Shown piece by piece: positions 34,592 to 43,104 of a DNA stretch of 64,000 nt. The notes below the pieces were generated by a model. It was given only the letters and a program-made list of their open reading frames with translations, searched no databases and was not told the DNA's origin. The DNA lies in the NCBI GenBank assembly GCA_017620015.1, contig JAFZRE010000022.1, positions 137,173 to 201,172 of the forward strand, given 5' to 3'. How positions within the stretch are numbered: the stretch's first letter is position 1; every line of letters begins with the position of its first letter. A program made the translations under genes and the position numbers. The DNA comes from Bacteroidales bacterium (GTDB lineage Bacteria > Bacteroidota > Bacteroidia > Bacteroidales > ML635J-15).

Positions 34592-35581
34592 ATGATTCTT
34601 ATTTACACAAATAAGGAGGACACTCATCCTACCAATGTCATCAAGTACCTGAACGAGTGGAATGTCCCGGTATTCAGGCTCAACACCGAGTGTATTCTTA
34701 CCGACTACGAGTTTGAATGGTGGTGCGATGACAGGAGGGTCGATTTCCTCATAAGAAACATAAAGAACGACCTGCAACTTTTCGGACATGAGATTACGGC
34801 GGTATGGGATCGTCGCGCCCTGGTTCCGTCGGAGTTGCCGGTGGTTAACGAACATGACGAGATAAACCGCCATAACCTCGACGAGGCTCGCGGTTTTCTC
34901 GCTTTTTTGCGCTACTACACAAAAGACATTTTTTCGATTGGTAGCATTGTCGAAGACCGTCCTGCCGACTCAAAGATGCTGCAGTTGCAGGTTGCGCGTT
35001 CGCTCGGAATGCCTACACCAGATACGAGCTTTGCAAATACAAAGGAAGCCGTACTCAAGTTTGCAAGAAACTACGAGTACATTTCGCTTAAGTCGATTGT
35101 CGATAGCGGACTTTTCCTCGGTGGCGACAAGGAATATGTGTTCTTTTCGCAGCGAATCAAAAGCAGCGACCTCGAAAGTCAGCCCGATGAGGCTTTTTCG
35201 CAGACGGTAAGTTTTGTCCAGAACTATATTGACAAGAAGTACGAACTGCGCATTACTGCCGTATGCGACGATGTGATTGCCTGCAAGATAGATTCGCAGT
35301 TGCAGTCGGAAACTACAGGAAAAATCGACTGGCGACAGGGCTATGAGCACGACCTGAAGCACGAAATTGTGGAAATTCCAGACTTTGTTTCGGATTTCTG
35401 CCGCAAGTTTTTGAAGCGGATGAAACTCAATTTCGGATGCTTCGACTTTATTGTCACCCCCGACGACAAATATGTTTTCCTCGAGTGCAATCCCAACGGG
35501 CAGTGGCTGTGGATTGAGATTGTGACGGAATATGACATTTCAAAGGTTATTGCCAAGAATCTGGCAAAGATGGAGCAATAA
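34592..35581 (+). CDS. ATP-grasp ligase of the graspetide (GwsG/MvdD-like) type
   Basis: A 329-residue ligase. The N-terminus MILIYTNKEDTHPTNVIKYL and the region FRLNTE resemble the pre-ATP-grasp domain of RiPP ester/amide ligases. The ATP-grasp core has YISLKSIVDSG (first Lys), VSFVQNYIDKKYELRITAV (R/K and E ligands), KIDWRQGYEHD, and the Mg-binding FLECNPNGQWLWIEI. The E-x-N-P-x-G-Q-W string is typical of graspetide synthetases as opposed to D-Ala ligases or RimK. It is third in a tight operon after the TerB-like and 82-residue peptide genes. No SPASM partner, protease or transporter is adjacent, unlike grasp-with-spasm loci. The predicted reaction is side-chain acyl phosphate formation and lactone or lactam closure. 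Confidence 0.82.
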   Translation: MILIYTNKEDTHPTNVIKYLNEWNVPVFRLNTECILTDYEFEWWCDDRRVDFLIRNIKNDLQLFGHEITAVWDRRALVPSELPVVNEHDEINRHNLDEARGFLAFLRYYTKDIFSIGSIVEDRPADSKMLQLQVARSLGMPTPDTSFANTKEAVLKFARNYEYISLKSIVDSGLFLGGDKEYVFFSQRIKSSDLESQPDEAFSQTVSFVQNYIDKKYELRITAVCDDVIACKIDSQLQSETTGKIDWRQGYEHDLKHEIVEIPDFVSDFCRKFLKRMKLNFGCFDFIVTPDDKYVFLECNPNGQWLWIEIVTEYDISKVIAKNLAKMEQ

Positions 35582-35608
35582 AAGAGAGGGTAATATCCAT
35601 TTTTGTTT

Positions 35609-36925
35609 CTACAAGAACATCACATAGTATATAGGCATATATGTGATTCCATTTTCTTGTTCAACAGTGGCATTATTGCAAAATACTATGGCACTCTTTA
35701 CTGAATAATCCTTGTTTTTAAGAAAACTACTCAGCGCACTATGCACATAATAATCTTTTCCCGACTTGATTTCGAGAGGCAATACCGAAAGACTGTCGTA
35801 GTCATCAATAAGGAAATCAACTTCTCCTTTTTGTTTGTTGTCGTAATAAAACAAATTAAAGCCATGTGCTTTCAGTTCCTGCGCCACAACAGATTCATAT
35901 ACTGTCCCAAGATTTATGCTACGCTCATCATTTAGGATTGCATTTATATTGTTTTTGTATAGAATTCCCGTAAGAATGCCAACATCGTTGAGATATAATT
36001 TCAACAAATTCTTGCTCATTGTCTCAACAAGCGGAAATACAGGTGTTGAGATTGCTTTTACATCAAGCGCAATTCCCGATGCAATAAGATAATCAAACTC
36101 ATCTTGATAATCTTTGAAACGCTTACTTTCCATACCTTCTATATCACGCACGACAATACGCTTTTTCTTGTTTTCGAGCACAGAAGGAATCATGTCGTAG
36201 ATACGACGAATCTTCAACCTGTTTTCCAAATCATATCTTGATGCATCCACACCATAATAATTATGAATCTGCTTCTGAATCTTGCGCACTGTAGCTATAT
36301 TGGTATTGTCAACAAACGACTGCACTGCTTCTGGCAATCCTCCAACCAGCAAATATTTCTGAAACAAATCTAGCATTCGCTTGTGGAAATTGGGCTGTAA
36401 ACCTTTTCTTGCAAGAAACATTTCTCTACAATGCGCAATGAAATCCTTTCCAACACCATTCGCCCACAGAAATTCCTCGAAATCCAACGGATACAAATGC
36501 TTTACATCAATGCTTCCCATCGGAATAGACAATGTATTGAAAAGCGTGATGCCCAATTCTGAACCACTTGCGATATATGTAAATCGATTGTCCTGATTAA
36601 GAAATTTTAGCAGTGTTAGCAGATGCGGATATGCCTGAATTTCATCAAGAAAAATCAAGGTATCTTCTTTCTGTCCTAACTTACTACCATACAGAGAACT
36701 CAATTGCAGATAAAAATCAGAAACGGAACGAACATCTTCAAAATAGTGGTCATTCAAACGGTCGTCAAGCATGTTTATTTCAATGAAATTCTTAAACATA
36801 GACTTTCCTATTTTGCGAATTATGAATGTCTTGCCAGTTTGCCTTGCCCCATCAACAATCAGAATCTTCTGCTCGTTTGATACAAAAAAATCCTTTATGT
36901 AATTCTCTATTTTTCGTTCTAACAT
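35609..36925 (-). CDS. AAA-type ATPase with DUF4143 domain
   Basis: A 438-residue member of the same family as the genes at 920 and 43105. Walker A is VDGARQTGKTFIIRKIG and Walker B is LIFLDEIQAYP. A sensor/arginine region precedes the winged-helix-like middle. The C-terminal nuclease-like core has QKGEVDFLIDDYD then LPLEIKSGKDYY, so the D...ExK residues of a PD-(D/E)XK fold are intact here. The minus-strand sequence before the ATG has TATCTTTG (about 36950-36957) as the likely -7 box. A 33-bp-period array lies just upstream of that promoter (36981-37098). Function of the family unknown. Convergent with the ATP-grasp operon. Confidence 0.85.
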   Translation of the reverse strand: MLERKIENYIKDFFVSNEQKILIVDGARQTGKTFIIRKIGKSMFKNFIEINMLDDRLNDHYFEDVRSVSDFYLQLSSLYGSKLGQKEDTLIFLDEIQAYPHLLTLLKFLNQDNRFTYIASGSELGITLFNTLSIPMGSIDVKHLYPLDFEEFLWANGVGKDFIAHCREMFLARKGLQPNFHKRMLDLFQKYLLVGGLPEAVQSFVDNTNIATVRKIQKQIHNYYGVDASRYDLENRLKIRRIYDMIPSVLENKKKRIVVRDIEGMESKRFKDYQDEFDYLIASGIALDVKAISTPVFPLVETMSKNLLKLYLNDVGILTGILYKNNINAILNDERSINLGTVYESVVAQELKAHGFNLFYYDNKQKGEVDFLIDDYDSLSVLPLEIKSGKDYYVHSALSSFLKNKDYSVKSAIVFCNNATVEQENGITYMPIYYVMFL

Positions 36926-36980
36926 TGTACAAATATTTTATTCGCCACAAAGATACATATTCTCAATGAATTAACAAAAC

Positions 36981-37098
36981 AAAAACTGCGTTTTCCTATA
37001 AAATCACCATTCTAAAAACTGCGTTTTCCTATATTTTCAAGGTGTAAAAAACTGCGTTTTCCCATAAAAATCGCTCTCAAAAAACTGCATTTTCCTAT
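36981..37098. repeat. 33-bp-period array, four units, upstream of AAA gene
   Basis: AAAAACTGCGTTTTCCTAT and near-identical copies start at 36981, 37014, 37047 and 37080, exactly 33 bp apart, with 14-nt variable spacers. The sequence differs from the array at the first AAA gene but the period is identical (11 codons). Read on the minus strand, one frame gives GKRSF every 11 residues. Not CRISPR: the spacers are too short and there are no cas genes. Confidence 0.85.
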
Positions 37099-37251
37099 TG
37101 TTGAGTATAACCTCGGAGAGGTTACATATATATAGAAAACAACGTTTTCGTTTTGGAGCGCTGGCGCATGTTTTTGTCTGGTTGGTGAGCCTGTCGAACC
37201 ACAAAAACTATGACAGCGCATAATTCGCGGACAAATAAAAAGACAAAAAAA

Positions 37252-37272
37252 GGACGACATTTTCTGCCGTCC
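37252..37272 (-). terminator. Terminator beyond the mmdB 3' remnant
   Basis: Arms GGACGACA / TGCCGTCC (one mismatch) with a five-base loop, followed on the minus strand by TTTTTTT. It occupies the same position relative to the remnant as the terminator at 38290 relative to intact mmdB. Confidence 0.7.
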
Positions 37273-37300
37273 CTATGTAAAAATGTTAAAAATAGAATCC

Positions 37301-37454
37301 TTATCCCAGGAAGCTCAACAGCAGACCAGCTGCGATTGCCGAGCCTAATACGCCTGCAACATTCGGACCCATTGCGTGCATGAGGAGGAAGTTGCTCGGG
37401 TTTTCCTTCTGACCTACGGTCTGCGAAACGCGGGCTGCCATTGGCACTGCCGAC
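37301..37454 (-). pseudogene. Duplicated 3' end of mmdB (51 codons)
   Basis: This stretch repeats the last ~154 bp of intact mmdB (38335-38488) with about nine substitutions, every one of them synonymous, and keeps the stop codon. It has no start and breaks off abruptly at 37454 next to the stop of the lipoprotein gene (37473). The silent-only divergence means this copy descends from a functional gene, such as a diverged allele, rather than having decayed in place. Confidence 0.85.
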
Positions 37455-37472
37455 AATTTGTATTATTGTTCG

Positions 37473-38156
37473 TCACTGTCTCTTAAGCACAAGATTTTCA
37501 AATCCGTATTCGTTTCCGCTTACAAAAGTTCCAGATAGTTTAAGAGAACCTTTTAATTTCACAAAATCTGAAACTTCGTAAGTCCATCCACCTCCTCCCA
37601 AAGAGCGATTGTGAATTACTGTGTCTTCAACAAATCCGTTTGATGTATATTTTGCATAGCATGTGTCAATGGTCGTGTGGTTTATCGTAAACACTATCTT
37701 GGTATTATCATGGCGATTTTCCTTTTTGTATATCTGCCAGTCTCCTTCATATTTCTTCTTTACTATTGTTAGTATTGCTGTATCTGTGTTCTCAATAGTA
37801 TCTACGTGTTTGTATATAATCATTTTATTCATAGTATTTTCGTCATAGAAATTCAACCAACATTCCTTGGTGTAGAAACTTCTTCCATCTCCATTTTCAC
37901 TGCTATCAGCATTGATAGTCCATGTTTTATCGCTCAATAGATTGCTGTTGATGTCGGCTATTACTTCATGATAATCCAAGTCATTTATCGATGTTGTAAT
38001 CTTCAAATGACCATCCTTTACTATTTCTGAGTTAGATTCCATTATTGCCCATACTCCAAAATAGGTTAGTTTATCATGTTCTGTACGGCGACAATTAGGA
38101 AATATTACCAATGCGATTATTAATGATACGACTATTGTTGAAATGCGCTTTTTCAT
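37473..38156 (-). CDS. Lipoprotein of unknown function
   Basis: A 227-residue protein with a lipoprotein signal (MKKRISTIVVSLIIALVIFPNC), so it is probably anchored at the periplasmic or outer face by its Cys. The mature part alternates short beta strands with polar turns (such as KMIIYKHVDTIENTDTAILTI and LKGSLKLSGTFVSGNEYGF), like a small beta-barrel or lipocalin-type domain; no family is recognised. A TACTTTTG element at 38182 provides its own promoter. The gene sits between intact mmdB with its terminator and a duplicated mmdB 3' end, so it appears to be an inserted cargo gene. Confidence 0.7.
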   Translation of the reverse strand: MKKRISTIVVSLIIALVIFPNCRRTEHDKLTYFGVWAIMESNSEIVKDGHLKITTSINDLDYHEVIADINSNLLSDKTWTINADSSENGDGRSFYTKECWLNFYDENTMNKMIIYKHVDTIENTDTAILTIVKKKYEGDWQIYKKENRHDNTKIVFTINHTTIDTCYAKYTSNGFVEDTVIHNRSLGGGGWTYEVSDFVKLKGSLKLSGTFVSGNEYGFENLVLKRQ

Positions 38157-38181
38157 AGTATTTTAAATTATTAAGTTTTGG

Positions 38182-38189
38182 CAAAAGTA
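38182..38189 (-). promoter_or_regulatory. -7 element of the inserted lipoprotein gene
   Basis: TACTTTTG on the minus strand, 25 nt before the ATG at 38156. Confidence 0.55.
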
Positions 38190-38287
38190 ACAAATTATTT
38201 TTATCCTCCAAAATTAATATATTTTCTCCGTTTTAAATCTCGGTGCAAATACAGGATGACTGGATGTTTTAGCGTGTGACACAAAAA

Positions 38288-38318
38288 AAAATAGGGGCAT
38301 CGAAATGTCCCTATTTTT
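38288..38318 (-). terminator. Terminator of the mmd operon
   Basis: Arms AATAGGGGCA / TGTCCCTATT with one G-T pair, flanked by A and T runs, about 20 nt after the mmdB stop. Confidence 0.8.
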
Positions 38319-38334
38319 TTATCGTCAAATTTCA

Positions 38335-39765
38335 TTATCCTAGGAAGCTCAAGAGCAGACCTGCTGCGATTGCTGAGCCTAATACACCGGCAACATTCGG
38401 ACCCATTGCGTGCATGAGCAAGAAGTTGCTTGGGTTTTCCTTCTGACCTACGGTCTGCGAAACGCGGGCTGCCATTGGCACTGCCGAAACGCCTGCCGAT
38501 CCGATAAGCGGATTGATCTTTTCCTTGAGGAAGAGGTTCATGAACTTCGCCATCAATACGCCACCTGCAGTACTGAAGCTGAATGCAACAACACCGATGA
38601 TAACGATTTCGATGGTCTTGAGAGTAAGGAACGAACCTGCTACTGCAGTTGCACCAACCGAAATTCCGAGGAATACGGTTACTATGTTCATAAGTTCGTT
38701 CTGTACGGTCTTGCTAAGTCTTTCGGTTACACCGCATTCCTTAAGCAAGTTTCCGAACATCAAGCAGCCGATAAGCGATGCTGCCGACGGAACTATAAGA
38801 ACTGCAATCATGGTAATCACAATCGGGAAAACGATTTTTTCCTTCTTGCTTACATCCCTGAGCTGCTTCATTGTAATCTGGCGTTCCTTCTTTGTGGTGA
38901 GAGCCTTCATGATAGGCGGCTGAATTACAGGAATCAAAGCCATGTAGGAGTAGGCTGCGATTGCGATAGGACCTAGCAAATCCGGAGCAAGTTTCGAGGT
39001 CAGGAAGATAGCGGTAGGACCGTCGGCACCACCGATAATACCTATTGAACCAGCCTCGTTTGGTGCGAAACCTATTGCTACTGCGCAGAGGAAGGTAATG
39101 AAAATACCAAACTGTGCGGCAGCACCGAGCAAAAGGCTCTTCGGGTTTGCAATCAGCGGACCGAAATCGGTCATTGCACCTATACCTATAAATATTAAGC
39201 ACGGGTAAAGACCTAACTTAACACCCATATAGATGATGTCAAGCATACCGCCTTCCTTCAGGATTGTGCCGTAGCTGTGGTAAGCTGGGCTATTCTCATC
39301 GAGGAAATTCGACCAAAGTTCGCTGTGGTACATTTCGGCACCAGGCAAGTTCGATAGCAACATACCGAAAGCAATAGGGAGGAGTAACAATGGTTCGTAC
39401 TGCTTTGCTATTGCAAGGTAAATGAGCAGACAGCTTATGAGTAGCATTATGATGGCTTTCCAGTTTTCGCCCAGACCTGCAATACCGCTGGTCTTGCAGA
39501 ACTTTACGATTTTGCCCCATGCGGAGTTGTCTTCTGCTTCGGCTATGGTTTCCTCTGTTTCGCCATTTTCTTCTATTTGTTTATTGTCGGTGCAGGTTGT
39601 TGCTGCAACCGAATCTGCACTCTGGGTTGCTCCCGTGGTTGCCGATACTTCTTCCTTTGCTATGCTGTCGTTGGTTTCAACAGCAAAGATCTTCGGAGAA
39701 GTCAGCATCGACAGTAGGAATACGAACCCGACAAGCAGACTTTTCTTTAAAATATCCATAATCAT
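38335..39765 (-). CDS. mmdB: Methylmalonyl-CoA decarboxylase beta subunit (sodium pump)
   Basis: Integral membrane subunit that decarboxylates carboxybiotin and exports Na+. The 476-residue protein has an extra ~90-residue N-terminus (signal-like helix [20 protein letters not shown], then an acidic Ser/Thr/Glu-rich stretch) before the conserved core. The core contains [20 protein letters not shown], the ion-site region, then [10 protein letters not shown] and [22 protein letters not shown] at the C-terminus, as in OadB/MmdB/GcdB. Another ATG two codons in (39759) is equally likely as start. Last gene of the mce-mmdA-oadG-biotin carrier-mmdB operon. Its final 154 bp occur again at 37301-37454. 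Confidence 0.93.
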   Translation of the reverse strand: MIMDILKKSLLVGFVFLLSMLTSPKIFAVETNDSIAKEEVSATTGATQSADSVAATTCTDNKQIEENGETEETIAEAEDNSAWGKIVKFCKTSGIAGLGENWKAIIMLLISCLLIYLAIAKQYEPLLLLPIAFGMLLSNLPGAEMYHSELWSNFLDENSPAYHSYGTILKEGGMLDIIYMGVKLGLYPCLIFIGIGAMTDFGPLIANPKSLLLGAAAQFGIFITFLCAVAIGFAPNEAGSIGIIGGADGPTAIFLTSKLAPDLLGPIAIAAYSYMALIPVIQPPIMKALTTKKERQITMKQLRDVSKKEKIVFPIVITMIAVLIVPSAASLIGCLMFGNLLKECGVTERLSKTVQNELMNIVTVFLGISVGATAVAGSFLTLKTIEIVIIGVVAFSFSTAGGVLMAKFMNLFLKEKINPLIGSAGVSAVPMAARVSQTVGQKENPSNFLLMHAMGPNVAGVLGSAIAAGLLLSFLG

Positions 39766-39780
39766 ACTTTTTTAGGTTCG

Positions 39781-40206
39781 TTATTCGATTTCAACAAGTG
39801 CATCGCCGAGGGCAACAGTTCTGCCGACCTCAACATAAACAGCCTTTACAGTACCGTCCTTTTCTGCCATAATGTTGTTTTCCATCTTCATGGCTTCCAT
39901 TACGAGCAGAGTGTCGCCACGCTTAACAGCCTGACCTGCCGATACCAAAATCTTAACTACATTGCCTGGCAATGGAGCCTTGATTGCTGATGCGGATGCT
40001 GCCGATGCAGGTGCTGCTGCCTTCTGAGCGGGAGCTGCGGCTGGCTTTGGAGTTGGCTTAGCAACCTTTGCTATCTGCGGTTCCTTTTCCTTTTCAATTT
40101 CTACTGTGTACGACTTGTCGTTGACCTTTACATTTGCAATGTTGTCGTTTACATCAACTTCTACAGCGTACTTTTTACCTTCTATTGTAAGATTGTACTT
40201 TTTCAT
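39781..40206 (-). CDS. Biotin carrier subunit of methylmalonyl-CoA decarboxylase
   Basis: A 141-residue biotin/lipoyl-attachment protein. An N-terminal ~50 residues (MKKYNLTIEGKKYAVEVDV) are followed by an Ala/Pro/Lys-rich flexible linker (about residues 50-75). The biotinyl domain carries the modified Lys in VMEAMKMENNI. The flexible linker lets the biotin swing between the carboxyltransferase (mmdA product) and the membrane subunit (mmdB product). It lies between the oadG-type gene (5-nt gap) and mmdB (15-nt gap). Often annotated mmdC or as an acetyl/propionyl-CoA carboxylase biotin carrier; I leave the symbol open. Confidence 0.93.
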   Translation of the reverse strand: MKKYNLTIEGKKYAVEVDVNDNIANVKVNDKSYTVEIEKEKEPQIAKVAKPTPKPAAAPAQKAAAPASAASASAIKAPLPGNVVKILVSAGQAVKRGDTLLVMEAMKMENNIMAEKDGTVKAVYVEVGRTVALGDALVEIE

Positions 40207-40210
40207 TTCC

Positions 40211-40555
40211 TTAATTATTTAACCACGGGGAATAAACCTGTGAAACATTCTTGATTGTTAATACATTGGATTCTTTGTCGTGTTCGCCGCCGAAGTATAG
40301 GTGAAGAGCGACAGCGATTGCTGCATAGTCGGCATCGTCAGCCTTACCGCTAACTTTTGCTTCGGCAGCAGGCTTAGGTGCTTCCACCTTGGCTTCCTGC
40401 TTTTTGCCCTTCTTGGCTACAACGCCGAAGAGAGTCATGACTATCACGAAGAAAGCCATGATAAGCAAAACTATGCAGAAACATATTCCTACCAATGCCC
40501 AAGTGTCGTTCCAGCCCCAGTTTTCTGCGTTGACTGCTAATAACATATTACTCAT
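40211..40555 (-). CDS. OadG-family gamma/delta subunit
   Basis: A 114-residue protein with one membrane helix (WALVGICFCIVLLIMAFFVIVMTLFGVVA), a Lys/Ala-rich linker and a C-terminal cytosolic tail ending SQVYSPWLNN. The layout of N-terminal single helix, KKGKKQE charge cluster and Pro/Ala linker is that of OadG/MmdD subunits that hold the decarboxylase complex together at the membrane. Its place between mmdA and the biotin carrier gene supports this. Sequence conservation in this family is low, so the assignment rests on topology and context. Confidence 0.85.
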   Translation of the reverse strand: MSNMLLAVNAENWGWNDTWALVGICFCIVLLIMAFFVIVMTLFGVVAKKGKKQEAKVEAPKPAAEAKVSGKADDADYAAIAVALHLYFGGEHDKESNVLTIKNVSQVYSPWLNN

Positions 40556-40566
40556 GACAATATGGT

Positions 40567-42126
40567 TTATAGAGGAATATTATTATGTTTCTTGTTTGGA
40601 CGGGTATCCTTCTTGGTTGCCAAAGCTGCAAGTGCGCGGATGATTCTGAAACGTGTGTTACGCGGTTCAATTACATCGTCAATGTATCCGTACTTGGCTG
40701 CCTGATAAGGATTTGCAAATGCTTCCTTGTATTCGGCTTCCTTTTCGGCTGCATATTTGGCTTTTTCTTCAGGATTTTCGATTTCCTTCATGCCCTTTGC
40801 GTAAAGAACTTCGATAGCACCCGATGCTCCCATAACAGCGATTTCTGCTGACGGCCAAGCGTAGTTGAAGTCGCCCTTCAACTGCTTCGAACTCATAACA
40901 TCGTGAGCACCACCGTACGACTTGCGCAATGTAACGGTTACCTTCGGAACTGTAGCTTCGCCGTATGCGTACATCAGTTTAGCGCCGTTGGTGATGATTC
41001 CACCGTATTCCTGATTGCTACCTGGCATGAATCCTGGAACGTCAACCAATGTTACCAATGGAATATTGAAGCAGTCGCAGAACCTGATGAAACGAGCGCC
41101 CTTGCGCGACGATTCGATGTCGAGGCAACCTGCGAGGAACGACGGCTGGTTGGCAACAATACCTACCGACTGTCCGTTGAAACGGGCAAAACCAACAACG
41201 ATGTTCTTTGCATAGTCCTTGTGAACTTCCTCGAACTCGCCATTATCGACGATGAGCTTTATGATGTCCTTAACATCGTAAGGCTTGTTGGGGTTGTCGG
41301 GAAGAATTGTATTCAATGCATCTTCCATTCTGTCGATCGGGTCGGTGCATTCAACGCGCGGAGTCTGCTCCTTGAAGTTCTGAGGCATATAAGAGATTAG
41401 TCTCTTCAAGGTGTTGATTGCGTCTTCTTCGTCGTGAGCTACGAAGTGAGCAACACCCGACTTAGATGCGTGAACCATTGCGCCGCCGAGGTCGTTTTCG
41501 GTGATAGTTTCACCGGTAACGGTCTTTGTTACCTTTGGACCAGTTACGAACATATAGCTATTCGATTCCGACATGATAATGTAGTCGGTGAGAGCTGGTG
41601 AGTAAACTGCTCCACCTGCGCAAGGACCGAGAATTGCCGACAACTGCGGAACAACGCCCGATGCTTCGATGTTGCGCTGGAAGATTTCAGCGTAGCCCGA
41701 AAGGCTAGTAACGCCTTCCTGGATACGAGCGCCACCGCTATCGTTCAAGCCGATGATAGGAACGCCGGCCTTCATTGCCATATCCATAACCTTGCAGATT
41801 TTCTTGGCGTTGGTTTCCGACAGCGAGCCACCCATTACGGTGAAGTCCTGCGAGAAAACATAAACCATTCTGCCGTCGATAGTTCCGTAGCCGGTAACGA
41901 CACCGTCGCCGAGGTACGATTCCTTCTCGATGCCGAAGTTGTGGCATCTGTGGGTTACAAACATGTCGATTTCTTCGAAGCTGCCTTCGTCGAGGAGCAT
42001 GTTGATTCTTTCGCGGGCAGTGTATTTGCCCTTCTTATGCTGTGATTCGATGCGCTTTTCGCCACCGCCCAGACGGGCTTCGGCACGCATGTCAACCAAT
42101 TTTTTAATTTTTTCTTCTAAAGCCAT
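40567..42126 (-). CDS. mmdA: Methylmalonyl-CoA decarboxylase alpha subunit (carboxyltransferase)
   Basis: Cytosolic carboxyltransferase that moves the carboxyl group of methylmalonyl-CoA to biotin. The frame opens at 42159, but ATG 42126 gives the family's [17 protein letters not shown] start, a normal 519 residues, and no overlap with mce. Carboxyltransferase signatures: [45 protein letters not shown] (N-domain), then [17 protein letters not shown] and [18 protein letters not shown] (C-domain). Part of the operon that converts succinate-derived methylmalonyl-CoA to propionyl-CoA with Na+ export. Confidence 0.96.
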   Translation of the reverse strand: MALEEKIKKLVDMRAEARLGGGEKRIESQHKKGKYTARERINMLLDEGSFEEIDMFVTHRCHNFGIEKESYLGDGVVTGYGTIDGRMVYVFSQDFTVMGGSLSETNAKKICKVMDMAMKAGVPIIGLNDSGGARIQEGVTSLSGYAEIFQRNIEASGVVPQLSAILGPCAGGAVYSPALTDYIIMSESNSYMFVTGPKVTKTVTGETITENDLGGAMVHASKSGVAHFVAHDEEDAINTLKRLISYMPQNFKEQTPRVECTDPIDRMEDALNTILPDNPNKPYDVKDIIKLIVDNGEFEEVHKDYAKNIVVGFARFNGQSVGIVANQPSFLAGCLDIESSRKGARFIRFCDCFNIPLVTLVDVPGFMPGSNQEYGGIITNGAKLMYAYGEATVPKVTVTLRKSYGGAHDVMSSKQLKGDFNYAWPSAEIAVMGASGAIEVLYAKGMKEIENPEEKAKYAAEKEAEYKEAFANPYQAAKYGYIDDVIEPRNTRFRIIRALAALATKKDTRPNKKHNNIPL

Positions 42127-42137
42127 CTTGTGATTAT

Positions 42138-42548
42138 TTACTTGTTTTTGTTTTCGCACATTTCAGTAAGTACGCCGAAAGTTGACTTCGGGTGGAGGAA
42201 AGCGATGCTAAGGCCTTCGGCACCCTTGCGAGGAGCCTTGTCGATGAGACGCAGACCTGCGAGTTCTACTTCCGAGAGGCACTTTTCGATGCCGTTTACG
42301 CAGAAAGCGATGTGGTGTATGCCTTCGCCCCTGTTCTCGATGAACTTTGCAACAGTGCTGTCTTCTGCTGTCGGTTCAAGAAGTTCGATTTTTGTCTGTC
42401 CAACCTTGAAGAAAGCAGTCTTTACCTTCTGGTCTGCAACTTCTTCGATAGCATAGCACTTGAGACCCAATACACCTTCGTAGTATTTGCTAGTCTCTTC
42501 GATCGACTTAACGGCGATGCCAATGTGTTCAATATGAGATATATCCAT
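42138..42548 (-). CDS. mce: Methylmalonyl-CoA epimerase
   Basis: A 136-residue vicinal-oxygen-chelate enzyme that interconverts (R)- and (S)-methylmalonyl-CoA, feeding the mutase product to the decarboxylase. It begins [29 protein letters not shown]. Candidate metal ligands are the His in EHIGIAV, the His pair in [11 protein letters not shown] and the Glu in GVLTEMCE. First gene of the operon; TAAATTTG at 42576-42583 is its likely -7 box. The methylmalonyl-CoA mutase genes themselves are not in this window. Confidence 0.95.
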   Translation of the reverse strand: MDISHIEHIGIAVKSIEETSKYYEGVLGLKCYAIEEVADQKVKTAFFKVGQTKIELLEPTAEDSTVAKFIENRGEGIHHIAFCVNGIEKCLSEVELAGLRLIDKAPRKGAEGLSIAFLHPKSTFGVLTEMCENKNK

Positions 42549-42575
42549 TTTGTTAAAATTTTAAAAATTTTTGCG

Positions 42576-42583
42576 CAAATTTA
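42576..42583 (-). promoter_or_regulatory. -7 element of the mce-mmd operon
   Basis: TAAATTTG on the minus strand, 27 nt before the mce start codon. Confidence 0.6.
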
Positions 42584-42717
42584 CGAAAGAATTTTGGGAA
42601 AAGAAATAAAAAGTTGGGGGATTTTTAGGTGAAAATATGTGTTATAAAACACAAGGGGATGAGAAGGAAAAATGAGAGGAGAAAATAATTATTGTTGTCC
42701 GCAAAACACCTATCAGG

Positions 42718-42905
42718 TCATTCCGTAAGACAAAGCGAACAGCATAAGGAACGTTGCTTGTGAGCCTGTCTGTACGGAATCTGTTCCACAACAATACGTT
42801 AGCAGATTACTTCGTGAGGTTGCAAGCAACGTTCCGGACAACCGATTTCACACTGCTCCCCGTTCCGTATCGCAGGTTCAATCTGGTTTTCGGAATGACA
42901 AGCCC
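42718..42905. repeat. Dispersed ~190-bp intergenic element, copy 1
   Basis: Left part CATTCCGTAAGACAAAGCGA, then ...GAACGTTGCTTGTGAGCCTG; right part CACTGCTCCCCGTTCCGTAT, then CGCAGGTTC...CGGAATGAC. Both parts recur in the same order at 51021-51218, and the left part once more at 51231-51280. The ends CATTCCG / CGGAATG form inverted termini. No coding frame is seen. Within 42549-43104 nothing else is recognisable apart from the promoter region of the AAA gene. Confidence 0.7.
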
Positions 42906-43025
42906 TATAATCAGCATGCGTATATAAGAGTATGTCAACAACTGACCTATAACGTAAGCACATTTTTTTGCGGACAACAAAAGAAAACAATTTATTGTAA
43001 AATTAAAAATTATAAATTTTTTTAG

Positions 43026-43085
43026 TGCATTGAAGAAATTAGTACAAAATCTTTCATTCGGTTGAAGATTTTAATTATTTTTGCA
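43026..43085. repeat. Direct repeat, 5' copy, at third AAA gene (contains its promoter)
   Basis: TGCATTGAAGAAATTAGTAC, then AAAATCTTTCATTCGGTTGA and AGATTTTAATTATTTTTGCA. The TATTTTTG near 43076 is the probable -7 box of the AAA gene, so the repeat includes the promoter. AAAATCTT/AAGATTTT can pair as a hairpin. The same 55-60 bp recurs past the gene's stop at 44251-44310. Confidence 0.75.
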
Positions 43086-43104
43086 TTGACAAAAAGAATG
43101 AATT

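Noticed and set aside
37012-37260. Minus-strand frame of 82 codons containing GKRSF repeats
   Set aside because: It reads through the repeat array and a terminator hairpin, starts in low-quality sequence and stops inside the array. It is better explained as repeat DNA, although translation of the 11-codon unit cannot be excluded.
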